A stretch of 64,000 nt of DNA. It comes from Liriodendron chinense. Taxonomy: Eukaryota; Streptophyta; Magnoliopsida; Magnoliales; Magnoliaceae. Position 1 is the stretch's first letter, and each line of letters starts with the position of its first letter. The notes under the pieces were generated by a model, which worked only from the letters and a program-made list of their open reading frames with translations, made no database searches and was not told where the DNA came from. The DNA is taken from NCBI GenBank assembly GCA_003013855.2, contig ML058464.1, positions 2,822,170 through 2,886,169 on the forward strand, written 5' to 3'. Positions 1 through 12,100 of the stretch are shown here, piece after piece. The position numbers and the translations under genes are program-made.

Positions 1-1847
1 GACATACAGTATCGACCTCGAGCTGCGATCAAAGGTCAAGCCGTCGCTGACTTTATCATCGAGTCAACCGAGCCTTGCGAAACACAGGGCAACAATAAAT
101 CCGACCAACCTTCAGAGACTAACCACGATACACCAGCTTGGTTATTATACATTGATGGATCTTCCAATTTACAAGGCAGCGGAGCTGGTCTCGTCCTGAC
201 ATCACCGGACGGGGTCCAAATTCAATATGCTCTCCGGTTTGGATTCCGAGCTTCGAACAATGAGGCCGAATATGAAGCCCTCCTAGCCGGTCTCCGCCTC
301 GCCTCTGAAATAGGAATCCAATCTATAAAAATACACAGCGACTCTCAACTGGTGGTCGGGCAAGTGACCGCAGAATACCAAGCGAAAGGAGGGAAAATGT
401 CCGCATATCTGGCGAAAACTCAAGAGTTACTGTTGTGTTTTGATCAATATAAAATTGTTCAGATCCCGAGGGGCGAAAATACGAATGCGGATTCTCTCGC
501 GAAGCTCGCATCGTCAGTAGACGACGAGCTCGGTAGGATGGTTCCCATCGAGTTCCTCCCTCAACGAAGCATATCGTCAAACGAATCTGCAGGAGTTTTT
601 CCAGTGTTAGCTACCCCAGATTGGAGAGATCCCATCATCCGGTTCTTACAGTCGGGCGAATTACCCGCCGACCAAAAAGAAGCTCAGCGCATCCGCTATA
701 GATTAGCTCGATATACTTTGATCGATGGGATCCTCTACAAAAGGGGGTTCTCCCTCCCATGTCTACGTTGTTTGGGAACCGAAAAAGCCGATTACGTGCT
801 ACGTGAAATCAATTTTGGTTGTTGCGGGAATCATTCTGGTGCCCGAGCACTAGCACAGAAAGTAATCCGACAGGGGTATTATTGGCCCACCATCCAGCAC
901 GACGCCCGGGGGATCGTTAAAAAATGCGACAGATGCCAACGATTCGCTCCGATTCCTCACCTGCCACCCGAAGAGCTCACTCCCATGTCTGGACCGTGGC
1001 CGTTCGCTCAATGGGGAGTCGACATCATTGGCCCTCTTCTGACGGGGAAATGGCAGGTAAAATACGCAATCATCGCCGTCGATTACTTCACAAAGTGGGC
1101 GGAAGCAGAACCATTAGCTACCATTACAGAAAAGAAAACGACAGATTTCATCTAGAGAGCGATTGTATGCCGATTTGGAATTCCGAATACAATAATTACT
1201 GATAATGGGCGACAGTTCGACAAAGAAAGATTCAGGAACTTCTGTAAAGGTCCGGGCATTAAAAACGTATATTCTTCTCCTCATCACCCGCAAGCCAACG
1301 GCCAGGTCGAGGCAGTTAACAAGATCATCAAGAACCACCTCAAAACGAAGCTCGGAGAAAAGAAAGGTGCTTGGCTGACGAACTTCTCGAAGTACTTTGG
1401 GCCTACCGGACCACGGCTCGGTCCACAACCGGGGAAACGCCTTTCTCTTTAGCTTTTGGAGCAGAAGCCGTCGTGCCAGTAGAGGTCGGGATGCCCACGA
1501 GCAGGACGAGCCAACACCGACTTGATCAAAACGAAGAGCAACTGCGGACAAGCCTAGACCTACTCGATGAAGTACGAGAGGCATCCCAAATACGATTAGC
1601 AGCCTATTAGCAACGAGTTAGGCGATACTATAACTCTCGGGTAAAAGAGCGGCGGTTCCGACCTGGCGACCTAGCTCTCAAAAAGGTCAGTGTCAAAGAA
1701 AAAATCGCTGTCTTCAATCCCAACTGGGAAGGGCCATATAGGGTGCTCAGCTCACGTCGTCCCCGTACTTATTGGCTCGAAAGCATGGATGGTAGAACCC
1801 TTTCCCATCCATGGAACGCTGATCATCTGAAGATCTACTATCCATGA
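1..1847 (+). pseudogene. gypsy pol remnant: RNase H and integrase
   Basis: The frame is open from base 1. RNase H spans about 140-530, with the acidic residues in YIDGSS, NNEAEYEAL and HSDSQLV. Integrase follows: an HHCC-type zinc region ending in KKCDRCQ (about 830-940), a core with WGVDIIGP and then TDNG, and PHHPQANGQVEAVNK carrying the glutamate. A C-terminal stretch ends in HPWNADHLKIYYP at the stop 1845-1847. The frame is broken by TAG at 1153-1155, by a one-base deletion near 1373 (TGGGCT reduced to TGGCT, moving reading from frame 1 to frame 3), and by TAG at 1608-1610. Cleavage and joining of cDNA into host DNA is the family function; this copy cannot make the full protein. Confidence 0.88.
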
Positions 1848-2281
1848 ACGATTAAGGCCTCATATAAAATATGTATTCCGAGGCGGTGATTCAATAAGAT
1901 TGCTTTAAAATTGCTTCGCAAGTGTTATATTGATAACTCACTCACGCATGACCAAAGCGACTTAAAATGTTCAGAGCGTACAGCAACGTTCCGACTTATA
2001 ACAATAGATCAGCCTCCCGGCATTAACGTTCTGAGCTAACTACTATACTATCCAGGCCTTATGACTAGTCATCTACTCCAATGTGATGGTTGGATTTATG
2101 TTACCGAGCTTCGCTGATTACAAAGGGTTCTTAAGTCGTTCCAAGATTCGTTCATACATAAAAGAAAGTGGGTGCTGCACACAATTTGCCAGAAAATGCC
2201 TCTAAAGGGCTTGTATTGAAGTAAGATTTTCTTACATTTTTACATCAAAGAAAAAAATAAAAATAAAAAATACAAGATAGA
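1848..2281. other. non-coding spacer between gypsy pol and antisense ORF
   Basis: No open frame of note. The stretch is AT-rich towards 2230-2275, just downstream of the stop of the opposite-strand gene, where a poly(A)-type signal for that gene would lie. I see no further conserved motif. Confidence 0.5.
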
Positions 2282-4581
2282 TCAGCCTTCGGCAGCATTA
2301 GATGGATCGGCAGCAAACCCTTTGGAAGGTCCTTCCCCCGCGGCCTCATCCTCATCTTCGTCATCGTCGACGGGAGTGAGGTCCAGGTCGGGAAAATATT
2401 TGAGGACGAGCCGCCTGCAATCCCGGAAGCCATGGTTGTACAGCTCCTCGGAAAGTGCGTTCAGCTTCTCAAACTTAGCCTCCGCACCTTTGGCATCGGC
2501 CAAAGACTTCAGCTGGACCTCCTTCAAAATTCTGGCCAGATCCACCTTCTCCTCCTCGGCTGTCTTGAGAGCAGCCTCGAGCGACTCGACCTTGTTCTCT
2601 TCAGATTGAGCCTTGGCCGATGTCTCTTTCAGCGCCTCCTTGAGCGACTGGACTTATGCTTGGGACACCTCCAGCTCGGACTGTGCAACCTTCAGCTCGG
2701 ACTGAGCTGTTTGCAGTTCCGTCTGAGCCGTTGCCAGCTTAGATAGCTTTCTCTTCAGCTCAGCCTTCATCACCTCGGTCTTGTTCTTCCAGGAGGATGC
2801 GGCAACCAGAGCTTTTTGCATCTGGTGGGTCCGCTCAGCCATCTTCTAGCGGATCATTATCAGCAAGGCCGAGTCCTACAAAAACACGTTACGACGGTTA
2901 GTAGTGCGACAGCAACGCGAAAAGTTGAAAAAAGAAAAAGAAAAGGCAGTCAGCTCACCCTGAGACTGCTCTCAATCGCGACTCTGACCATCTAATCAGG
3001 ATTTGATGACGCAAGCGAGCTCAGATCCTGACGGATGCTGTGGTTAACGTCCATGTAGGCGTTAACCCCCTCTTTCCAGGTCGCGAACTGCTCCGTGATT
3101 GGAGGCATATCGACCTGGTCTTCGCACTGCTCGGCCCCAGAAGCGGCCGTAGTGCGGGCGGCCCGGGGAGCTGGAGGAGGGCGTGACGATCAGACCTCAG
3201 CAGGGGTGCGAGTAGGCCCCGCTGAAGTCGATGCTGTTGCAGTGCCAGACGAACTGGCACGAGTTGCAGGTCGGCCCGCTGACGGCTCGACCCGGGAATC
3301 TGAGGTGTCCGGCACGTTGACGACCGGAACCTCGGAAGTGGGAGACTGGGCGGCCAGAGGCTCAGCCCTTGCAGGGGATGAGCCCAGAGGCTACCCAGCC
3401 CCGCACACAAACGACTGAGGCAACCTTTGTTGCCTCTGAGTCTCCGTGGCTGTCCTTTTGCTCGGAGGCTCCACCGAGCTCTCCCCGTGCTCAATGAGCC
3501 GAGAAGGAATTTTGCGGGAATTGGAGACTGCCTTTGGTGCCATGCCTGTCCAAAACATAAAGAAAGATGTCAGGACATAACGTGTGGAGAAACGACGAGT
3601 AAAATATAAATAGCAACATTGCTTTGTTCACGAGCTGACCTGACTCAAAGACGAAGTCCACAGTGATTAGACTACGGAAGTTTCTTTCTTCGAGTGGATA
3701 CTCTCGGGCAGCTCGGATCTGCCTCTCCTGTACCGCAGAAAGGGCTTCTCTGATGGCCACTGAAGCTGCACAGATAAGGAGATGCGCGTCAGAATCGAAA
3801 AAGCATAAATAAAAAGTATTAGAAGTTCAAAGAAAAATCTAAGTGCAGCTCGACCTGGCAGAGCAAAGTCAGCTCGAACCCTATGCTCCAGAGGGCGAAG
3901 CTCATCCGATGAAGCCTCCCAATCCCCCGACGCAAAGAACCATTTCCTCATCCAAATTCTTGTGGAGGATGGCAAGCCGGTCACTATCGAGCCTCCCTGA
4001 CCCGGGTGAGAAGAGAAGTAATAAAGACCCTGACCTCCCAGAGACTTAAGAATGTACATGGAGAACAGCTCGTTCGAGGTCAGTTCTTTATTTCCTACTC
4101 TCTGCCACAAGATGTAGCATCCCACCATACACCTCCAGCCATTAGGTTGCAGCTGGCTCGGTGCAAAACCTAAGGTGTTAAGAACCTCTCCCACAAAGGG
4201 GTGTAGAGGCAACCTTAGCCAGGCCTCTAAATGCATAAGGGAGATGATGGTTTCCCCTCGACAAGGTCGGCTCGGCCTATCAGCTCGATCCGGAATCCTA
4301 AGTTCTACGGATTTGGGAATCCCATACGTTCTCCTCGCAGCATCCAGTTCTTTCTGGGTAATCTGTGAGGTCACGCCATCCAGCTCGAAAAAATCCTTCT
4401 GAGCCGTTCCATCTCCAACTTCTGGCTCAAGAACGTCGGATTCCTCTTCATTCACAGGATCAACTGTCCTTGAATGGGATTTTCTGGGTTCCATCTCCTG
4501 ATGCTCAGACAGAGGCGGGTCCGATTCGGAATCCCCGAACCTCACCATGGGTATGGCATCAGAGCAGGAGGTCTCCGACAT
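2282..4581 (-). pseudogene. antisense ORF of Tat retrotransposon (putative gypsy-type transposon domain plus coiled coil)
   Basis: Four exons fit on the minus strand: 4581-3855, 3765-3640, 3545-2959 and 2875-2282. All have GT/AG borders and matching phases, giving a 677-codon frame that starts at ATG 4581 (MSETSC). Exon 1 has the motif AWLRLPLHPFVGEVLNTLG followed by QLQPNGWRCMVG, which I recognise as the plant 'putative gypsy type transposon' family (PF04195). Exon 3 is Pro/Ser/Ala-rich. Exon 4 is a long coiled coil with repeated AQSELKVAQSELEV units, then HGFRDCRRLVLKYFPDLDL and an acidic tail. Five in-frame stops (3391-3393, 3190-3192, 2992-2994, 2846-2848, 2654-2656) make it a pseudogene. 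The biological role of this family is unknown. Confidence 0.75.
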
Positions 4582-5071
4582 TTGAAGGATATTAAGAAGA
4601 GAAGAAGACCTTCTGAGGGTAAGAGGAGCGTACCCTAGATGTTGGTATACCGGCCGGATGAGAGGAATCAGAAAATGGAGGAGAAGAATCCGAGAAGAAA
4701 GGAAAGCAAAATCGGGGAAGAGAAAGATTTTTCCGAAATTCGCTAAGTCTCGAGTTTTATACCTAAAGGACTTTTTAGCATTTAATGAAATGATTCCGCG
4801 TGGCGGCTCTCGGTTGAAGCGTACAAAAAGTAACGCACTACTCCGAACACGTGGCACCCCCCTGTTCAATAATATTCTGTTGAGCGCTGATACGCCATAC
4901 AAACGAATGATGGCGCCTCAATTTTTTGAACGACGCATTAAATGCTGCTTTTCCGCCCGTCGAGATGACGGCGCTACAGTTGTATAACGCCAAAAGAATC
5001 CAGATCGTCGTATCTTCTTTATTAAGCTACTCACGAGACAGACGAGCTGGACTCGGGAGTGGGGGGACTTC

Positions 5072-5746
5072 TGTTGTGAGAAGAATACGGGCTAACCTCA
5101 GGACTGTTGCGAGAAGAATATGAGCTGACCTGGAGATAAATCTGGAACAGCCTGCTCAGCTCGAATCCGACCTAAGAATAGACAGAACGACCCAAAAACA
5201 GGTCATCAAGTCTGACCAACCCAGCCTAGGTAAAAGAAGCGATTCCTATGAACGACCTCATAGAGCCGACCTCTTTCATCGTAACTAGCTGGTTGTGTTA
5301 CCGCAATTCTCTAAGTTTGTGCGTAATAAGAGGAAAAGAATCTGGGAAATCTCTAACCAACTGACCGAAGATCCCCGAAGATCACGGGACAACTCAGGAA
5401 ATCTCAGAAACCCGAGATTTCCTCTACAAGTATCACGGCGGCAGAAAAGGAACGTAATCCCACGACCTAAGTTTATAAATTGAAGCATTCTCTCCATTAT
5501 CAAGGTACGACACAAAAACTGATCTAAAGAGAGAGATATTTAATCATTCAAGATCCAACTAATTTAGGCATCGGAGGGCTAACGGCTGGATCCCAGCCAC
5601 CTCTCTTAGCTTTCCTTTGTGCTCTACAGGATCCAGGGAATCTTCTGTTCAGATCCAATCTCCTCTCAAGCGGAAGATCAACATCATCCAACCGTCAAGA
5701 TCAAGGGATCCTCGTCTCGTCTGTTGATTAATTTTCAGCATCAACA
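5072..5746 (+). repeat. 3' LTR of the gypsy element
   Basis: It begins TGTTG at 5072, directly after the purine-rich GGGAGTGGGGGGA tract (5055-5067, a likely polypurine tract), and ends CAACA at 5746. These 5-bp ends are inverted repeats of each other. The base after 5746 resumes a different repeat (CTGTCCATC...), which supports the right border. The left border rests on the tract and the TG only, since no second LTR is in view. Confidence 0.6.
5471..5480 (+). promoter_or_regulatory. candidate TATA box of the gypsy LTR
   Basis: GTTTATAAAT lies about 400 bp into the LTR, where a U3 promoter would be expected. This is a motif match only. Confidence 0.35.
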
Positions 5747-5965
5747 CTGTCCATCTATTTTTCCAGATCCTTTTAGCGAACGAACCTGAAAATGAGGCAG
5801 ATCCAAATCTTAGGTGGACCACGGTACATGAAAAAGTGGTGATTGAAGCCCACCATTAAAAATTTATTAGGGGCCATAAAAGTTTTGGATTAAGTTGTGT
5901 TTTCCCTTCATCTCAGGATGGCAAATAAACATTACGACGAGCTTTTAATGGGGAGAGTTCAATCA
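5747..5965 (+). mobile_element. partial copy of the GGGCCC-core palindromic MITE family
   Basis: From CTGTCCATC onward the sequence matches the middle of the family seen in full at 9161-9688 and 39112-39659. Shared landmarks are GAGGCAGATCCAAATCTTAGG, AGTGGTGATTGAA, AAAAGTTTTGGAT and GATGGCAAATAAACATTAC. The left arm is missing, consistent with the gypsy element having inserted into this repeat. Confidence 0.6.
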
Positions 5966-6198
5966 CCCCTCTAAATGGGCCGCACTTGCTGATGGCTCTT
6001 TGATGCAGCCCGCCGACCCGTTACTAAACGGGCTTAAATTTTAGGAGGGGTTCAGCCCTCGAGCCTACTATTTAAGCCCGAGCCCCATAGGGCAGCCCGA
6101 GCTCTTGACCGCCCTACATCTACTAACCCTCCACCTGCTCTTTCAAAGTTCAGACCTTCTTTCAAGAGGGAGGGAGAGAGAGGGAGGAAATTTCCAAA
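5966..6198 (+). promoter_or_regulatory. upstream region and 5' UTR of GUF1
   Basis: A TATTTAA motif lies at about 6068, some 130 bp before the ATG, followed by a pyrimidine-rich stretch and a GGGAGGGAGAGAGAGGGAGG leader just before the start codon. The proximal part is GCCC-rich and may itself be repeat-derived. The transcription start is not determined. Confidence 0.3.
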
Positions 6199-9100
6199 AT
6201 GGGGTCTTTGAATCGAGCTTCGAAGGCGCTGAGATCCAGATATCGATCTCTTCCATCTCTTTCTTCTACTGCATTGGATTTATGCAATTCCAGCTACTTT
6301 GGCGTCTCCCGGCATGCTTTCTGCTCCAAACCTCGCCATCCCAACCGTGAAAACGTCGTCGATTTGAGCCAGTACCCTACAGAGAGGATCCGCAACTTCT
6401 CCATCATCGCCCACGTCGATCACGGAAAATCGACGCTGGCTGATCGCCTCTTGGAGCTCACCGGGACCATCAAGAGGGGCCTTGGCCAGCCGCAGTACCT
6501 CGATAAGCTACAGGTAGTTAACCAAAAGAAAAGAAAAGCTTTTCTAATTGAGTTCGTTTTTCATCTGTCGCGATTCAGGATTGAGCAATTGTAGCCCACT
6601 GGGGCCCAAATGCTGAGTAGTCTGATGAACGGAACTGTGTTGTGGATTCTATTCTAGATAGACCACCTTAAGAAACTTACACTGAACGGATGAGTGTGAC
6701 CGTCACTATCTATAGATTAATTTAGAACAGTGAAAAGAAGATTTTCAATGGCTCGCATTCAACTAAAAAATTCAGGCTAGGATCATCTGTGAAGTGTGAT
6801 CATGGAAAGATTGCTTATACATGGTAGTAAAGAGAATATGGACGGCTCAAATCATAGGACCATCTAAGCACGTGGGCCCCAGTCGGGTGTATTTCCTAAA
6901 TTTCTACCCGGTCCCTGAGTGGGAATTCTCCAAATCCGGAAATGGCACTCTTTGCATGCACCTTTCTATAATTCCCTATCTCAAAATGAGACCTCACTAC
7001 AAATATCACTCTTCAGTTTTGGGAAAGAGTGTCTTAATACTTCCTGTTTTAGCCTTAAACGCTAGCTTTGAATTAGTATCATTTGGTGATGAATCCTTAA
7101 CTAAGCCTCTTTTCGGAAGCAGATTAATAGAATTGACATAGCATGCTACATGATGTGCTTCATTAGTTGGGTGATTGGTCAAAATGTGGCTTACAAGAAA
7201 AGGGCCATGCTGTAATAACTTTTTTTTTTGAGAAGATATTGCTATTTGGTTGTTTTATTTACTGAAGCCAATGCCCCCCCTGATAACACCAATGCAGTTT
7301 ATGTCCATGAGTATGGCTCACCTACAAAGAGAATTGAAGCTTTCTGGAAGGTTTCTCTCATGCGTTTTTCTTGGTGGGTGGGTGTGCGCATTTTTCTTTT
7401 GGGGGTGGGCTGATGCAAGAAAACAACATAATCTGACACTTCCTTGTCCTTCATCTCTTCTCTCCCTACGATTGCTTTAGCAGCCATCGCTCTCGTATTA
7501 GCTAGTAATGTCATGCAAATCTGCCAGAAATGTGAAATTCTCCAAACTTTGAATTTACTTTGCGTTGCTTTCTATTGATCATTTGAGTCTAAACTGGTTC
7601 TCTGAAGACTCCAATTTCCTAGATATAACTTGGAAAGCAGATGACAATTTTCTCTTGAATCTCAGCTCTTGGTAATCTCTGTACACATTTTCTTGAGCCA
7701 TTCTTGGCGTTTGGCTTGAAACTTTTTCAGGAGTTCTCTTATGGTGGCGCTCTGCAGACCAGTTTCAGAACCAAGCTTTCTTGGCGTTGATGACTCCGAG
7801 GATCTCATGCAGTGTTTTTTGAGAGATTGGTTTAAAAATTGCTACAACTTGCTGCTGGTTTCTTGTGTCCCATTTGTAGGGTAACCTGTTTGTATCTTTG
7901 TTCTTTTCTGAAGGGGTTGAACTTGCGTCTCCTTTTTGTACCTTCTCTAATTTGATGTGAACATTACTACTGATGACGGAGCATTTTTCTTTTTTACTTA
8001 GATGTCATGTATATCATTGTTTTCTCTGTCTGTTGGCCAACTTTACTCATATCAATCTCTGGGTTTATAATTGCTTTTGAACTTGTTTGTTGGCCAACTT
8101 TACTCATACAAATCTTTGCTTGGCCAACTTGTTTGTTTAAACTTCTGTTGCTTGGCCAACTTTACTCAAATAGATTTGTGGGTTTGTAATTGCTTTTAAA
8201 CTTGTAGTGAAGTTTGGTTTCTTTCAGGGCTTGTTTGGATTTGTGAAAAGCGTGGGAAAATAAATTATATCTCCCGAGAAACCTTGTTTCCAAGAAAGTG
8301 TAGGAAAGGAAACATTGTTTATCAACAACATTTTCTCAAGAAAATTGAGGTTTGTTTTCAAATAATATGTTTGGCAAAATAAAATTCTCCTGAGAAATTA
8401 TTTTGGTATCATGTGGTGCCTATGTGTCCAGCAGTGAGATTTATGGATTTAACAATTAATATTTCCTTTGTAATATGGAAGTATTTATCGGAGGAGTGAG
8501 GGGCATATGATGAACGGTTTAGATGTAACGTACTAGACATATAAACCCATGTTCGTCCTGCCCCTATAGTTTCTTGTGGTGTGGCCCACCTAAATCGTGG
8601 ATCGGGCTGATTTTTTGTCCCAATGCCTAACATGAGGGACAATCCAATGGAGGAAGTGGATTTGACAAAGAGAACATGGTGGCCTCATGCGAAACTTAGT
8701 TAAAGAAAGTTATCCTGTCCCTATTTTCAAAAAATTGGGATCATGACTTTCAACGTGAGTTATTTCATACTCTCGCAGCATGCAGGCTTGATACATAGGA
8801 ACTTACAAATTATGCGCTAAACTCATTAACTTAAATTAAGTCGACTAGACTGTGAAAGTCATTGTTTCCAAGTCACTTGGCGAAAGTCAGATTCGTCGAA
8901 TAATCCTAATAGCTAATTCATGGACACTTGTCTATTGAAATAAGACCGTTGAATATTTTCATTTTTAATCATTGGATAGATTTTCACAAATCCATTAGGA
9001 AGATGGTCCAATAAGGGTAATACAGGTTCATGACATGTCTAAACTGGAATTAATAATTTGTACAATTTATTTTAAACTACTATATTTTTTCCATGCATAT

Positions 9101-12100
9101 TCTAAATGCATGTGTATCATCTATATACTCTGCCGGAGCATCAAAGACTTTTTCAATGAGGATGCGGATTGCCTATTGACGCTGCCTGTAACAACGTCTC
9201 CATTGGTCGATGGTCTGTGGGCCCCACCACATTGTATGTGTTTTATCCACACCATCCATCCATTTTTCTAGATCATTTTATGGCACGAGTCTAAAAATGA
9301 TGCATATCCAAATCTCAGATGCACCATACTACAGGAAACAGTGGTGATTGAATGCCCACCGTTAAAAACTTCTTGGGAGCGACAAAAGTTTTGGATCAAA
9401 GCTGATATTTGTATTTTCCCCTTCATCTAGATTTGTGTGACCTTATCAATAGGTTGGATGGCAAATAAACATTACAGTGGGCCCTAGAAAGTTTTTAATG
9501 GTGTGCATTCAATCGCCACTGTTTTCGTGTGATGGGGTCCACCTGAGATTTGGATCAGCCTCAATTTTGGGCTCATGCCCTAAAATGATGTGAAAGAATA
9601 GATGGCTGGCATGGATAAAATACATACATCATGGTGGGGCCCACAGAGCACCGACAATAGCAAGGTAGTTGAGTAGGCAGTCCGCGTCTAACAAAATTTT
9701 CACAACCAGAAAACGTGAGAAAGGAAACCCACTTTCCGAAGGGGTTGGGCGAGAAAATAAAAGGCTGATTTTTTAGGAAAAATTAATTTAGTAGGAAATT
9801 GGATTTTCCTCCATTTCCTATGTTTCTGGTGTTTACAAACAATAAGAAAGAGGGCTTCTCAAGAAACCCTATTTCCTTTCCCACCGTTTCACTGAATCCA
9901 AACAGACCCTCACAAAAAATAATATCTGTATTATGTTATCAGTCACTTTCGTTGGTTAGAGAAATGGTGCTGACCAACGTATAAGATGATTATCTAAAAC
10001 CGTCTATATCTTATTGCATCTTCTTTACTTTATATTTTTATTATCAATTGCTTCTGATCACCTTTTCTTTTTCTTAGGTAGAAAGAGAAAGAGGAATAAC
10101 AGTCAAAGCTCAGACAGCCACTATGTTCTACAGGCATACATTCCTTGTTCCTGATGCTACTAATTCAGAAGAGCCCCCAACATTTTTGCTCAATCTAATT
10201 GACACACCTGGTCATGTGGATTTCAGCTACGAAGTATCAAGATCCCTTGCTGCTTGCCAGGGTGCACTTTTGGTAGTAGATGCTGCCCAAGGTGTTCAGG
10301 CACAGACAGTTGCGAATTTTTATTTGGCTTTTGAATCTAACCTGACTATTATTCCCATCATTAACAAAATTGACCAGCCAACTGCTGACCCTGATCGTGT
10401 GAAGGCCCAGTTAAAAGTCCATGTTTGATCTAAATCCAGAAGATGCTCTTTTAACTTCAGCAAAAACCGGTCAAGGCCTTGAGCATGTCCTTCCTGCAGT
10501 CATTGAGCGGATACCTCCTCCTCCTGGAAAATGCGATTCACCTTTACGAATGCTTCTTTTAGATTCTTATTATGATGAATACAAAGGAGTGATCTGCCAT
10601 GTTGCAGTTGTTGATGGTGCTTTGTACAAGGGGGATAAGATTGCATCTGCAGCAACTAGCCAGGTTTATGAAGTTTTGGACGTTGGGTTCATGCATCCTG
10701 AGCTGAAGCCTACAGGAATGCTGTTTACTGGACAAGTGGGTTATGTTGTCAGCGGCATGCGTTCAACCAAAGAGGCCCGCATTGGAGATACTCTTTATCA
10801 TGCCCGAAGCATTGTAGAGCCTCTTACTGGTATGTTTAACTCTAGCTTCACTGCACATTGTTAGTGATATTTTCTTTTCATGTGCAAGTTTTGCCTACCT
10901 TGGTCATACCAGTGTTTTATTGGCCATTCTTATTGTCAATAGTGATTGCTAGAAATTCCTTGCCATGCAGCTTGGACATTGACATGTTCGTCAGGTTTGA
11001 CTTGGACATAAGGTGTCAGACCAGGGACCCTAAAATTCCAACATGCTGACACATAGGGACCCTAAAATTCCAACATGCTGACACATTCATAAAATTATAA
11101 TGATATTGAGACATTTATTTTTTTATAAAACTTTAGCACTTATATGCAAAAGATATAGAAAGATGTCTGAAAAACTGCACCAATGCTAAGAACTATATAA
11201 ATAGTTGACAAATACTACTAAAATATGAGAATAAGACACAGACCCACAGACACAAATACACACACGCTGCGAACAATATAAATCTTTATGAACACTGCTA
11301 AAGTCAATGCTGGGTAGAACTAAGAACTGTCACTTGTGTCTGACATGTGTATCTGAGATGGGTGCCAACCATGGCTTCTTCTACTTCTTCTTTAAAAAAA
11401 GATAAAGAAAATGGACTGGCCTTGTTTATTGCTGCCTCTTTAGAGTTTGCTCAATGTGTACAGGTTCGAGTTCATAATCCTTTGATAACTTTAGAAAATG
11501 AAATTACCAAAGTCTTACATATTTGATTTAATTTGAGTTGCTCCTAGCATATTAAGTGTTATTATGCTCGAGATGCTTTTCTTGCGTGGGAAGTGTTGGG
11601 ATTTAGGTTTGTTGGGGACCCAGATCTACCCTAGATGTTAGAAATCTAACACCACTGTCGAACCGTGCGCTTTGCGGAAGCACGTTCAATGAAAGATTGA
11701 ACAATAACAATATAATAGAATAACTAAATGATAATCAAGCAATCACACAGACACAAGATATTTTACGTGGAAAACCCTTTCGGGAAAAAACCACGGCACA
11801 AAGTGACATAGATTCACTATAATCAAAACCTTAGAGTTTACACCACTCACCTTTTTCGATTACAGACGTACCCGATCTCCCCTTGATATACTCAACTCCT
11901 TGAGAAATCCTTCCCAAGCTGTTACAAGTATTGGAAACCCTCTCTCACCTCGCGAAAAAACCATCGCCCTTGAAGATGAAACTCGTAAGAATCATATTAA
12001 CAAGCCCTAACCCAAATTAGGAGTTAAATGCCCGCACTTACGCTAAACCACGTAAGGCTTTCGGTTTGACATTCGGTTAGACTGAACTTAACCTTCAGTC

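Larger units (their letters stand above)
1..5746 (+). mobile_element. Ty3/gypsy LTR retrotransposon, Tat-type, 3' part
   Basis: The window opens inside the pol region of a gypsy element and runs through its 3' LTR. In order one sees the end of the RT connection region, an archaeal-type RNase H, an integrase, a spacer, a gene-like remnant on the opposite strand and an LTR. An extra RNase H of this type and an additional 3' ORF in antisense are known traits of the Tat lineage (Grande- and Retand-like elements). The 5' LTR, gag, protease and RT lie outside the window, so the TSD cannot be checked. Stops and frameshifts in both ORFs show the copy is dead. Confidence 0.85.

Noticed and set aside
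3095..3418. plus-strand 107-codon frame and other frames at 3.0-3.6 kb
   Set aside because: Shadows of exon 3 of the antisense retrotransposon gene, which explains the base composition.
6821..7141. 106-codon frame in GUF1 intron 1
   Set aside because: No domain; lies between well-supported exons and has no splice sites linking it in frame.
10411..10420. programmed ribosomal frameshift in GUF1
   Set aside because: Deleting one A restores the conserved sequence exactly, and no family member is known to use frameshifting here.
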